Below, piece by piece: positions 8,163 to 15,726 of a DNA stretch of 23,290 bases; within the stretch, counting starts at the first letter, position 1; every line of letters starts with the position of its first letter. Source of the stretch: Cyclobacteriaceae bacterium (GTDB taxonomy: Bacteria; Bacteroidota; Bacteroidia; Cytophagales; Cyclobacteriaceae). Below the pieces are notes generated by a model, which had not been told where the DNA came from, did not search any database, and was given only the letters and a program-made list of their open reading frames with translations. The stretch is from NCBI GenBank assembly GCA_029882675.1, contig JAOUKJ010000006.1, forward strand, positions 1 through 23,290. Reading direction: 5' to 3'. Position numbers and translations under genes: made by a program.

Positions 8163-9533
8163 TTATACTTTTTCAGGGTCGGGATGCTCCCAATCTCCAC
8201 GGTAGGGCCGTTTCAACAGTCCGGTGGCTTCCTCGTCACCTACTACAATGCGCTTTGCAGGATCATATACGATGGGGCGACCTGTTTGCATAGACATATT
8301 GGCCATGATGCAACTGGCGGTTGAAATGTGGCCTTGTTCAATATCTGCTACGGGGCGTTTGTTGTTCTCAATGGCATCGAGCAGGTTGAGCATATGCAAA
8401 CGTGTTGCAGGAGCTGCATTCAGTTCTATGCGCTCTTCTGTGAGGTCTTCGGGGAATTTTTCACGTTCGTAAAGCACGTCCAGGTGGATTTTCTCTCCTT
8501 CACCGACCGGGATAAAGTCACATTGCATGGTACTGCCGTGCAGTGTGCCTTTTTCGCCATACAGGCTGAATGCCCAGGGGTATTCGGGATTGGCTGGGGT
8601 GCCCCATGAGCGGTGCTGCCAAACGCAGTTCAGGTCTTCGTATTTAAAAATGGCCGACTGGGTATCTGAAATATTTGATTTCCCTTCTTTTTGTACGTAT
8701 ATGCCTCCGGTGGAACTGATCTCCTGGGGCCAGCCCAGGTCCAGGAGCCAACGGACGGTGTCGAACATATGGATACACATATCGCCCATGATGCCGTTTC
8801 CATATTCCATAAAAGTACGCCACCAGCGGATATGCGGTAGTCCGTCATAAGGGCGTAAAGGGGCAGGGCCGGTCCACATTTCATAGTCAAAGTGGTCGGG
8901 TATTTGTTGAAGTGGCGGGTTGCCGTTGTTGCGCATATGGTAGTAGCAGCACATTTCCACATGCGATATTTTGCCGAGCATACCGGAGTCAATAATGTTT
9001 TTTTGCGCCTCAAGCAGGTGGGGGGTGCTTCTGCGCTGTGTGCCTACCTGTACTACCCGGTTGTATTTGCGGGCAGCAGCCAGCATGGCTTCCCCTTCTA
9101 TCACGTCAACACTGATGGGCTTTTGCACATAGACATGTGCCCCGGCCTTCATAGCCTCTATGGCTTGCAGGGCATGCCAGTGGTCGGGGGAACCAATGAG
9201 TACCAAATCCAGTTCGTTTTCAGCGAGCATTTTACGGTAGTCTCCGTAAAGACGCGGGCCCTTTTTGGTGTTGAGACGTTGCTTCACCATTTCGGAGGCG
9301 CCGTTGAGCAGGTTCTTGTCTACATCACAGAGGGCCACCACATCGACAGGTGCTACCTGGATCAGACGAAAAAGATCACTTTTCCCGTACCAACCTGTCC
9401 CGATCAGTCCTACACGGTATTTTTTTGCTTTATATGCAATGTCAAGACCCTGGGCTCCCAGGGTGGCGAAAGCCAGTGATGCAGCGGCTGTCCCCTTTAT
9501 AAAGTGGCGACGGTTGATGTTGAAGTTCTTCAT
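8163..9533 (-). CDS. Tat-exported Gfo/Idh/MocA-family oxidoreductase
   Basis: This 456-residue protein carries a Tat leader with NINRRHFIKG at residues 5-14, followed by a small-residue hydrophobic stretch and AQG. The Rossmann fold begins at about residue 39 with VGLIGTGWYG. GSPDHWH is near 115-120, and the conserved lysine of the EKP-type motif is K138 (VQKPIS). A GDMCIHMFDTVRW helix lies in the second half, as expected for the family. The ATG at 9533 was preferred over a TTG two codons upstream. Family members use NAD(P), often tightly bound in exported glycosidase-like or nucleotide-dependent oxidoreductases, to oxidise or reduce sugars and inositols. This is the first gene of the operon with its own promoter, and the next gene follows after 3 nt. 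The specific sugar is unknown. Confidence 0.9.
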   Translation of the reverse strand: MKNFNINRRHFIKGTAAASLAFATLGAQGLDIAYKAKKYRVGLIGTGWYGKSDLFRLIQVAPVDVVALCDVDKNLLNGASEMVKQRLNTKKGPRLYGDYRKMLAENELDLVLIGSPDHWHALQAIEAMKAGAHVYVQKPISVDVIEGEAMLAAARKYNRVVQVGTQRRSTPHLLEAQKNIIDSGMLGKISHVEMCCYYHMRNNGNPPLQQIPDHFDYEMWTGPAPLRPYDGLPHIRWWRTFMEYGNGIMGDMCIHMFDTVRWLLDLGWPQEISSTGGIYVQKEGKSNISDTQSAIFKYEDLNCVWQHRSWGTPANPEYPWAFSLYGEKGTLHGSTMQCDFIPVGEGEKIHLDVLYEREKFPEDLTEERIELNAAPATRLHMLNLLDAIENNKRPVADIEQGHISTASCIMANMSMQTGRPIVYDPAKRIVVGDEEATGLLKRPYRGDWEHPDPEKV

Positions 9534-9583
9534 AAGCAAGGTAGATATAGGTTTGAGGTTGAATGAAAATTATACTAAGGTAC

Positions 9584-9614
9584 CAAATATAGAATTTATT
9601 TGTATCTGGCACAA
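9584..9614 (-). promoter_or_regulatory. Promoter of the Gfo/Idh operon (Bacteroidota-type)
   Basis: On the minus strand TTG (plus positions 9612-9614) is followed after 20 nt by TATATTTG (9591 down to 9584). This is a perfect match to TAnnTTTG with the expected spacing. It predicts transcription start near 9577 and a leader of about 45 nt before the ATG at 9533. Confidence 0.6.
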
Positions 9615-9973
9615 GTCTCCTTTGGTGTGCAAAAATAAAATTTGACTGCAATGTTGTGCCGCTTTAAGGAGCCTGATTATGCCTGAAGCAGTCTGATTTT
9701 ATTTTGATAATCAATTTTAATTAAGATGACTGAGGAATGTGGTTGGTGAAGAATATCAACAACGGAATAAAGTATGATAAGGATCGTGTTTTGCGGTGAT
9801 GGTTTTTAATGACAATAACTCACATAACATTATTTTTTGACTTGTGGCTTACTAATGATGTAATCTTTCCTACTAATTTCATGATTTATATCTTGTTTTG
9901 ATTTGATTTAGACCATAGTTGTGTAATTAATTTACCCATACTTTTATGCCATAGATATTAATGGAAAGAAGCT
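9615..9973. other. AT-rich divergent intergenic region upstream of nrfHA
   Basis: This stretch of about 360 nt separates the minus-strand Gfo operon from nrfH and contains no convincing ORF or RNA gene. Visible items are an 11-nt perfect palindrome TTGATAATCAA at 9704-9714 and a run of short T-rich segments. Its length, compared with other gaps in the window, suggests it holds the regulatory sites for nitrite reductase expression, but I recognise no established FNR, NnrR or HcpR operator. Confidence 0.4.
9919..9946 (+). promoter_or_regulatory. Candidate promoter for nrfHA
   Basis: TTG at 9919-9921 and TACTTTTA at 9939-9946 are separated by 17 nt. Seven of eight bases match TAnnTTTG and the spacer is slightly short. 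It would give a leader of only about 20 nt. This is the best match close to nrfH but is not strong. Confidence 0.25.
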
Positions 9974-10579
9974 ATGGGCATATACAAGAAACTAAAGCCG
10001 CAGGAAAATTGGAAGGTACCGGTCATTGTGTTACTGGGCATTATCTCTGGCCTGGGGTTTTATATACTACATATCTCGAAGGCTACATCTTATGTGTCAG
10101 ATGATCCCAAGGTGTGTGTAAACTGCCACGTGATGATTCCGGAATATGTAAGTTGGCGCAACAGTTCACACAGGGAGTGGGCGAGTTGTGCTGATTGCCA
10201 TGTGCCTCAGGACAATGTGGCGGAAAAATATTTTTTCAAAGCCAAAGACGGGATATATCATGCTTCTGTTTACACTACCCGTGGGGAGCCACAGGTGATA
10301 AGGATTAAGGAGGCCGGCAAAAAGGTGGTACATAATAACTGCATCAGGTGTCATGAAAATCAGGTCACTGACGCCAAACTTGCCAGTCAGGTTGATGGTC
10401 ACTTTGCTCACCGCACTGATCGGGCCTGTTGGGAGTGCCACCGGGAAGTGCCTCATGGAAAGCAACGCAGCCTTTCTACAGTAAACTTTGTGAATGATGA
10501 AGAGCTGGAAGAAGATGTCAGGATCCCGGCATGGCTGGACGAACAATTAAAAGAGAATTACCAAAATAAAGAACAATAA
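9974..10579 (+). CDS. nrfH: NrfH, tetraheme cytochrome c quinol dehydrogenase of nitrite reductase
   Basis: This 201-residue membrane-anchored protein has one N-terminal membrane helix (about residues 14-33) and four CxxCH heme sites: C48-H52 (in CVNCHVM, where the Met three positions on is the unusual NrfH heme ligand), C72-H76, C123-H127 and C152-H156. It takes electrons from menaquinol and passes them to NrfA on the periplasmic side. The number and spacing of hemes match the NapC/NirT/NrfH family, and the short length plus the adjacent nrfA identify NrfH. The start ATG is preceded by a purine-rich GGAAAGAAG. The stop lies one base before the nrfA ATG, so the two are co-translated. Confidence 0.95.
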   Translation: MGIYKKLKPQENWKVPVIVLLGIISGLGFYILHISKATSYVSDDPKVCVNCHVMIPEYVSWRNSSHREWASCADCHVPQDNVAEKYFFKAKDGIYHASVYTTRGEPQVIRIKEAGKKVVHNNCIRCHENQVTDAKLASQVDGHFAHRTDRACWECHREVPHGKQRSLSTVNFVNDEELEEDVRIPAWLDEQLKENYQNKEQ

Positions 10580-10580
10580 G

Positions 10581-12086
10581 ATGAATACACGAAGTAAATT
10601 GAGAGTTAGAAACTGGGTTCTTTTTGCCCTGACCATAATAGTTGTATTTTCATTGGGTTTGCTGGCTTCTTCCATATTGGAGCGCAAGTCAGAGTCTGCC
10701 TTTGCCTACACGCCAAAGGTGAAGATTGGGCTCAACGAGCCCAGAAATAAGGTCTGGGGTGAGAATTTCCCAAGGGAGTATCAGTCATACCTGCAAAATG
10801 CCGATACACTTTTTAAAAGTGCCTACAACGGAAATGCGATGATCGATATGCTGGAAGTAGATCCCCGGTTGGTCGTACTTTGGGCAGGTTATGGTTTTTC
10901 CAAAGACTACAATCAGGGAAGGGGACATACCTATGCGGTCACAGATTTGCAGAATTCACTGCGTACAGGTGGGCCTACAGGCCCTGATGATGGCCCCATG
11001 CCAAGTACTTGCTGGACTTGTAAGAGCCCGGATGTGCCGCGGCTGATGGGTGAGATTGGTGTGGATAATTTCTACAAAGGCAAGTGGGCTTCCAAGGGTA
11101 GTGAGGTTGTCAACGCAATTGGCTGTGCGGATTGTCATGATGAAAAGAACATGAACTTAAAAATAACCCGGCCGGCTTTGATCGAGGCTTTCGAGGCTAT
11201 GGGTAAAGACATAAATCAGGCTACGCACCAGGAGATGCGCTCACTGGTTTGTGCCCAGTGTCATGTGGAGTATTATTTCGATACGAAAATACCAGAAAAA
11301 GAAGGCATTCCCTACCTCACTTTTCCTTGGGAAAATGGATTTTCTGTTGAGGAAATGGAGGCTTACTACGATGAAAAAGAATTTAAGGACTGGACACATG
11401 GCCTCAGCAAGGCGCCCATGCTCAAGGCACAACATCCGGGCTATGAAGTCTACCTGACGGGTATCCATGCCAAAAGGGGAGTATCCTGTGCCGACTGCCA
11501 TATGCCATATAAATCAGAGGGTGGCCAAAAATTCACAGACCATCACATTCAATCACCTCTAAATAATGTGGCCAACAGTTGCCAGGTGTGTCACCGTGAA
11601 GAATCCGAAAACCTCATCAGGGATGTTTATGACCGGCAAAACAGAATCATCGTAAACAGAGATAAACTGGAAGAACTCCTTGTTCGTGCCCACGTAGAGG
11701 CAAAAACAGCCTGGGATCTGGGGGCAACGGAAGAGCAAATGGCTGAAATATTACAGGATATTCGGCATGCGCAGTGGCGTTGGGACTATGCAGCTGCCTC
11801 ACATGGGGGTTCTTTTCACTCCCCTGTAGAAATAGGACGTGTCATCGGTACAGGTATTGATGTTGCACAAGAGGGTAGGATTAAACTCGCCAGACTTTTA
11901 ATCGCTCTTGGCTTTGAAGGAGAAGTACCATACCCCGACATCGCAACAAAGGAAAAAGCCCAGGCTTTTATCGGGATGGATGTGGAAAAGCTAAAACTGG
12001 AAAAAGAAAAATTTCAGAAGACCCTGTTGCCTGAGTGGATGAAAGCTGCCGAAGAAAGGGAGGCAAAAATGGAAGATGGAGAATAG
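10581..12086 (+). CDS. nrfA: NrfA, ammonia-forming cytochrome c nitrite reductase (pentaheme)
   Basis: This 501-residue protein has a signal/anchor helix at about residues 12-31. It carries the active-site heme motif CWTCK at 144-148, in which Lys replaces His as the proximal ligand. The four bis-His hemes are at C182-H186, C224-H228, C303-H307 and C334-H338. Likely catalytic residues are R114 (GRGHTY), a Tyr just after heme 3 (Y231 or Y232 in HVEYYF) and H285 (KAQHPGYE). The enzyme reduces nitrite to ammonium with six electrons in the periplasm, for respiration or detoxification. Size and motif order are typical. It is expressed with nrfH upstream and is closed by a strong terminator. No nrf maturation genes are in the window. 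Confidence 0.97.
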   Translation: MNTRSKLRVRNWVLFALTIIVVFSLGLLASSILERKSESAFAYTPKVKIGLNEPRNKVWGENFPREYQSYLQNADTLFKSAYNGNAMIDMLEVDPRLVVLWAGYGFSKDYNQGRGHTYAVTDLQNSLRTGGPTGPDDGPMPSTCWTCKSPDVPRLMGEIGVDNFYKGKWASKGSEVVNAIGCADCHDEKNMNLKITRPALIEAFEAMGKDINQATHQEMRSLVCAQCHVEYYFDTKIPEKEGIPYLTFPWENGFSVEEMEAYYDEKEFKDWTHGLSKAPMLKAQHPGYEVYLTGIHAKRGVSCADCHMPYKSEGGQKFTDHHIQSPLNNVANSCQVCHREESENLIRDVYDRQNRIIVNRDKLEELLVRAHVEAKTAWDLGATEEQMAEILQDIRHAQWRWDYAAASHGGSFHSPVEIGRVIGTGIDVAQEGRIKLARLLIALGFEGEVPYPDIATKEKAQAFIGMDVEKLKLEKEKFQKTLLPEWMKAAEEREAKMEDGE

Positions 12087-12117
12087 ATTTTTTTTATAAT
12101 AATGATGGGTTAAGTGG

Positions 12118-12145
12118 CCTCCTGATTTTTCAGGAGGTTTTTTTT
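12118..12145 (+). terminator. Rho-independent terminator after nrfHA
   Basis: A perfect 8-bp stem, CCTCCTGA (12118-12125) with TCAGGAGG (12130-12137), has a TTTT loop and is followed directly by eight T residues. It lies about 30 nt after the nrfA stop. Confidence 0.93.
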
Positions 12146-12197
12146 ATTCAGGTTAAAGGTTACTCACCTGTTCAAGTGCAACAAAAAAAATTATTTT

Positions 12198-12237
12198 AGA
12201 TGTTTGCCCGCCCAGGGGGGCGGGCAAACATCTTTTT
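12198..12237. terminator. Perfect 16-bp GC-rich hairpin, probable second/bidirectional terminator
   Basis: Arms at 12198-12213 and 12218-12233 (AGATGTTTGCCCGCCC and its exact complement) flank the loop AGGG. A run of nine A lies upstream at 12182-12190 and TTTT follows, so it could stop transcription from either side. It comes about 50 nt after the nrfHA terminator. It may instead be a dispersed palindromic repeat, since such perfect hairpins are often multicopy. The rest of the 250-nt gap is A/T-rich with no gene. Confidence 0.65.
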
Positions 12238-12336
12238 CTTTAATCCCTTAAGTACGCTTGTGGATTTTAGGTATAACTAAAATAGTGACTATTATTATCT
12301 GTGTAAAGTTGCTATCTTTATCACATAATTTATCTA

Positions 12337-13608
12337 ATGGGTAAGTATTTAATATACCTCAGTGTTTTTTTTGGTCATTATCTGTACGGACAAAGTGTTA
12401 CTATTCACTATGAATGGCAACGCACAGACCGTATAAAAAAAGCCACGCTGCAGGTGGACGCAGATGGAACATATTTATTGAGTGATAACTTTTTGTTTAA
12501 TGCTGTGGCTTTTAGCGTTGAAGGCCATGCTGATCTCAACGGATTTAGCCTGGAGGCTACCGGTGACCAATTTGCCCTGGAAGAGGATCCTCACTTTGAA
12601 CATGTTGACGGGATGAAACCTGTGGGCCTTGTTCATTTGGCCGGAGCAACAGGGCAATGTGAGTTGATCATCAGCGGATACCAAGGCAGGGTAGAGGTTT
12701 TTTTGATCAACAGTCAGCTGAAACAGACCCCTGCATGGCGGTATGAGCAAAAGGAGGACGTCACGGGCGATTGTTCAGAACCAGTGTCTATAGATCAAAC
12801 GGCCTGGCGTACCGGCCTTCCTGCCCCGGTATATACGCGATCTTTTACCACTGTTAAACATATCATCGTACACCATTCTGCCGGTGCCAACAGTGCTGCC
12901 GATTATTATGAAGTTGTCCGTGCCATCTATTTGTATCATACCGATGTGCGGGGTTGGTCTGACATTGGGTATAACTATCTCATAGCGCCTGACGGCACAC
13001 TGTTTAAAGGACGTGATCCGGATATTGGAGAACAGGATAATGTGCGTGGCGCCCATTTTTGTGGTAAAAACTCCGGTACCATGGGAGTGTGCCTATTGGG
13101 TACTTATACCAATGTGGATCCACCCCAAAAAGCACTGGAATCTTTAGTGTTGCTTATTGCGTGGAAACTAAGTAAAGAGACATTGTCTATATACGGAACA
13201 GAGACTCATGCGGCAAATCCCGACCTTGGCCATATTGCCGGCCATCGGGACGGTTGTGCTACAGAATGCCCGGGCCAACGGACATATAATTTGCTTGATA
13301 AAATAAGGATTGCCGTGGATACGGCTGCCTCAGGTTGTGATATACCCGGAGTCACGGGGCCTCAACTTTTTAGTATTTACCCCAATCCCGCAACAAAAGG
13401 ACGTATTTTTGTAAGTCCGGGGACGGAGGCCTATCAATCATTGGAATTGATCGATGCCCGTGGGCAAATGGTGAGGCGTATAGTGATGGAACCGGATGTT
13501 GAGCTTGTCGAACTGAGTACAGTTGATTTACTGGCCGGTTTGTACATTATCAAATTGTCGGGATTGGGTAAAGCGATTACAGCTAAAGTGGTTGTAACCC
13601 CTCCCTGA
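12337..13608 (+). CDS. Secreted N-acetylmuramoyl-L-alanine amidase (PGRP/Amidase_2) with T9SS-type tail
   Basis: This 423-residue protein has a short signal peptide ending near YLYGQS (residue 20). An unassigned beta-rich N-terminal region runs to about 165, with an amidase domain at about 170-325. Expected zinc ligands are the His of HHSAG (179/180), H303 in AGHRDG and C311 in TECPG. The GWSDIGYNYLI and RGAHFCGKNSGTMGVCLLG segments are typical of PGRP-type amidases. Residues of about 343-423 form a YPNPATKGRIFV...GLYIIKL...VVV module matching type A T9SS sorting domains, so export through T9SS to the surface or medium is likely. It would cleave the amide between MurNAc and L-Ala, in its own or foreign peptidoglycan. 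It is monocistronic in appearance, between the nrf terminators and folC. Confidence 0.85.
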   Translation: MGKYLIYLSVFFGHYLYGQSVTIHYEWQRTDRIKKATLQVDADGTYLLSDNFLFNAVAFSVEGHADLNGFSLEATGDQFALEEDPHFEHVDGMKPVGLVHLAGATGQCELIISGYQGRVEVFLINSQLKQTPAWRYEQKEDVTGDCSEPVSIDQTAWRTGLPAPVYTRSFTTVKHIIVHHSAGANSAADYYEVVRAIYLYHTDVRGWSDIGYNYLIAPDGTLFKGRDPDIGEQDNVRGAHFCGKNSGTMGVCLLGTYTNVDPPQKALESLVLLIAWKLSKETLSIYGTETHAANPDLGHIAGHRDGCATECPGQRTYNLLDKIRIAVDTAASGCDIPGVTGPQLFSIYPNPATKGRIFVSPGTEAYQSLELIDARGQMVRRIVMEPDVELVELSTVDLLAGLYIIKLSGLGKAITAKVVVTPP

Positions 13609-13615
13609 TCAGGTA

Positions 13616-13646
13616 TTTCCGGGGGGAATTCATGTTGCTCCGGAAA
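13616..13646. repeat. Inverted repeat after the amidase gene
   Basis: TTTCCGG (13616-13622) and CCGGAAA (13640-13646) form a 7-bp stem with a 17-nt loop, just after a CCTGATCAGG palindrome that spans the amidase stop codon. The hairpin is followed by A, not T, so it is a poor plus-strand terminator. Its function is unknown. Confidence 0.3.
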
Positions 13647-13723
13647 AAAAATATTTTAAAATTGAATTTGCATTCCGTGATAAACCCGGGAATTCCGATA
13701 TTTGTGGGTTCAAATTTTTAGGA

Positions 13724-15013
13724 ATGAAAAAATTTAAGTTATACCCGGAAGTCATTGAGTATTTGTTCAGTGCATTACCTATGTTTCAGCGTATCGGACA
13801 GGCGGCTTTTCATAAAGATTTATCGCGTACATATGCTTTGCTGGAAGCGTTGGGAAACCCACACCACTCGTTTCCTGCTGTACATGTAGCAGGCACCAAT
13901 GGCAAAGGGACTTCTTCGCATATGATTGCTGCGATTATGCAGGCTTCAGGCTATAAAACGGGCTTATACACATCGCCACATCTGAAGAATTTCACGGAAA
14001 GGATAAAAGTAAACGGACAGGAAGCCGATCAGGATTACATTCTTAATTTTGTGAATCAGAATCACGCACTGATTGAGGCGGTACAGCCTTCGTTTTTTGA
14101 AATAACAGTGGCCATGGCTTTTGATTATTTTGCCCGCCAAAAAGTAGATATTGCTATTGTAGAAGTGGGTATGGGTGGAAGGTTGGACTCTACTAATGTT
14201 CTTCATCCCCTGGTGTCACTGATCACCAATATCAGTATGGATCATCAGCAATACCTGGGAGACACACTTGAAAAAATTGCCGGTGAAAAGGCAGGGATCA
14301 TAAAAAAAGATTCACCTGTGGTTATCAGTGAGAAACAAACAGATCTTCGGGTAGTTTTTGAACAGGCGGCCGCCCGTGCAGGAACAGAGATATATTACAG
14401 CCAGGATATTTATGATTTGGACCTGTTGAAAAATGGCTATTTGATCAGACGGAAAGGTGTTCCTTTTTTAGAAAAAGTTTACCCGGAGCTCAAAGGCCAT
14501 TATATAAGAAAGAATATACCCGGGGTTTTGGGTGTACTGGATGTTTTAAAAAGTAAATTTGATCAAATTACGGCAGAGTCGATCAAACATGGTTTGGAAA
14601 ACACAATCCGCCTGACAGGAATAAAAGGGAGGTGGCAGGTTTTGAATACAGAACCTTTAAGTATTTGTGATACAGCACACAATGTTGAAGGGGTAAGGAT
14701 GACGATCAGTCATTTATTAACGATCAGCCACCGGCAACTATGGATAATTTGGGGAGTGGTAAAAGATAAGGAACTTGACGATATTTTCACCTTGCTGCCA
14801 GCAAAGGCAAATTATATATTTTGCCAGCCAAATATTCCAAGGGGCATGGCTGCGGATATGTTGATGGAGAAAGCCGGCCAATTTAAGCTTCAGGGCCGGG
14901 TCATTCCGGATGTAAATGAGGCTTTAAAGACGGTGCGTCAATTGGCGAATAATGAGGATTTGATTTTTGTTGGCGGAAGTACCTTTACTGTTGCTGAAAT
15001 TGAGGGGCTATAA
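13724..15013 (+). CDS. folC: FolC, folylpolyglutamate synthase / dihydrofolate synthase
   Basis: This 429-residue Mur-ligase-like cytoplasmic enzyme has the ATP loop HVAGTNGKGTSS (GTNGKGT at residues 57-63) and the TSPHLKNFTERI segment. Its VEVGMGGRLDSTNV motif and the ITNISMDHQQYLG strand are family hallmarks, and the C-terminal domain contains CDTAHNVEG. It attaches glutamate to folates and in many bacteria also to dihydropteroate. Length matches bacterial FolC. The ATG at 13724 is preceded by a purine-rich TTAGGA. It opens a close-packed plus-strand group (folC, trmB, GH57, SRAP, ribE) with gaps of 12, 41, 1 and 27 nt, although shared transcription is an inference. Confidence 0.95.
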   Translation: MKKFKLYPEVIEYLFSALPMFQRIGQAAFHKDLSRTYALLEALGNPHHSFPAVHVAGTNGKGTSSHMIAAIMQASGYKTGLYTSPHLKNFTERIKVNGQEADQDYILNFVNQNHALIEAVQPSFFEITVAMAFDYFARQKVDIAIVEVGMGGRLDSTNVLHPLVSLITNISMDHQQYLGDTLEKIAGEKAGIIKKDSPVVISEKQTDLRVVFEQAAARAGTEIYYSQDIYDLDLLKNGYLIRRKGVPFLEKVYPELKGHYIRKNIPGVLGVLDVLKSKFDQITAESIKHGLENTIRLTGIKGRWQVLNTEPLSICDTAHNVEGVRMTISHLLTISHRQLWIIWGVVKDKELDDIFTLLPAKANYIFCQPNIPRGMAADMLMEKAGQFKLQGRVIPDVNEALKTVRQLANNEDLIFVGGSTFTVAEIEGL

Positions 15014-15025
15014 TACACGTAGTTT

Positions 15026-15685
15026 ATGAGGGGAAAAAAAAATAAGTTTGCTGAAAATCTGCTCAGGGACAATGTGATTGAGCCTGGTAAAACAGGGTAT
15101 AAAACCCTTCAGGGAAAATGGGCAAGTGATTTTTTCAGAAATACCCAACCCATCACACTGGAGCTGGCCTGTGGCTGGGGTGAATATACATTGGGTTTAT
15201 CCAGGCTGTTTAATGATCGTAATTTTATCGGCGTTGATATCAAAGGTGACCGGCTGTGGAAGGGCAGTGGCATAGCTTTGGAGGAGGATTTGAAAAATGC
15301 AGCTTTTTTACGAACGCAAATCGAGCATCTGATGGATTTTTTCGGCCCGGGAGAGGTGAGCGAAATATGGTTGATGTTTCCGGATCCCCGACCAAAAAAA
15401 CGTGATGCCAAAAGGCGGATTACGCATTCCCGCTTTCTGGATGTTTATAAACAAATAATATCGCCCGGTGGACTTGTGCGATTGAAGACAGATAATACGG
15501 GCCTTTTTGAGTATTCGCTTGAGGTATTGCAAGCAAGGGAGGATATTTGTGCCCTGGAGTATAGCTTCGATTTGTATTCTTCGGATTACAGTGCAGATTG
15601 TTATGATATTGTAACAAAGTATGAAAAAAAATTCAGGGAGGCCGGTGAGGTGATAAAATACCTTCAGTTCAGGTATATTAACTGA
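15026..15685 (+). CDS. trmB: TrmB, tRNA (guanine-N7-)-methyltransferase
   Basis: This 219-residue SAM-dependent methyltransferase makes m7G at position 46 of tRNA variable loops. It shows the SAM-binding ELACGWGEYTLGLS at residues 46-59, FIGVDIKGDRLW next, the TrmB signature FPDPRPKKRDAKRRI, and then SPGGLVRLKTDN. Length is normal for Bacteroidota TrmB. It starts 12 nt after folC with GAGGGGAAAAA-type purines near the ATG, so it is probably co-transcribed. Confidence 0.95.
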   Translation: MRGKKNKFAENLLRDNVIEPGKTGYKTLQGKWASDFFRNTQPITLELACGWGEYTLGLSRLFNDRNFIGVDIKGDRLWKGSGIALEEDLKNAAFLRTQIEHLMDFFGPGEVSEIWLMFPDPRPKKRDAKRRITHSRFLDVYKQIISPGGLVRLKTDNTGLFEYSLEVLQAREDICALEYSFDLYSSDYSADCYDIVTKYEKKFREAGEVIKYLQFRYIN

Positions 15686-15726
15686 TCGGAATAACCAACC
15701 CTGATCATATAAAATAATAAAAAAGG

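Noticed and set aside
8892..9479. Long plus-strand ORF antisense to the Gfo/Idh gene
   Set aside because: It lies wholly inside a well-supported gene, with composition set by the opposite strand and no family resemblance.
9537..9539. TTG start two codons upstream of the Gfo/Idh ATG
   Set aside because: The ATG at 9533 directly precedes the Tat leader, and no ribosome-binding site favours the TTG.
9704..9714. TTGATAATCAA as an FNR operator for nrfHA
   Set aside because: A standard FNR/CRP-type site has the half-sites separated by four to six bases. Here the spacer is one base, so it is only recorded as a palindrome.
13616..13646. Terminator after the amidase gene
   Set aside because: The 7-bp stem has a 17-nt loop and is followed by A residues, so it lacks the U tract on the plus strand.
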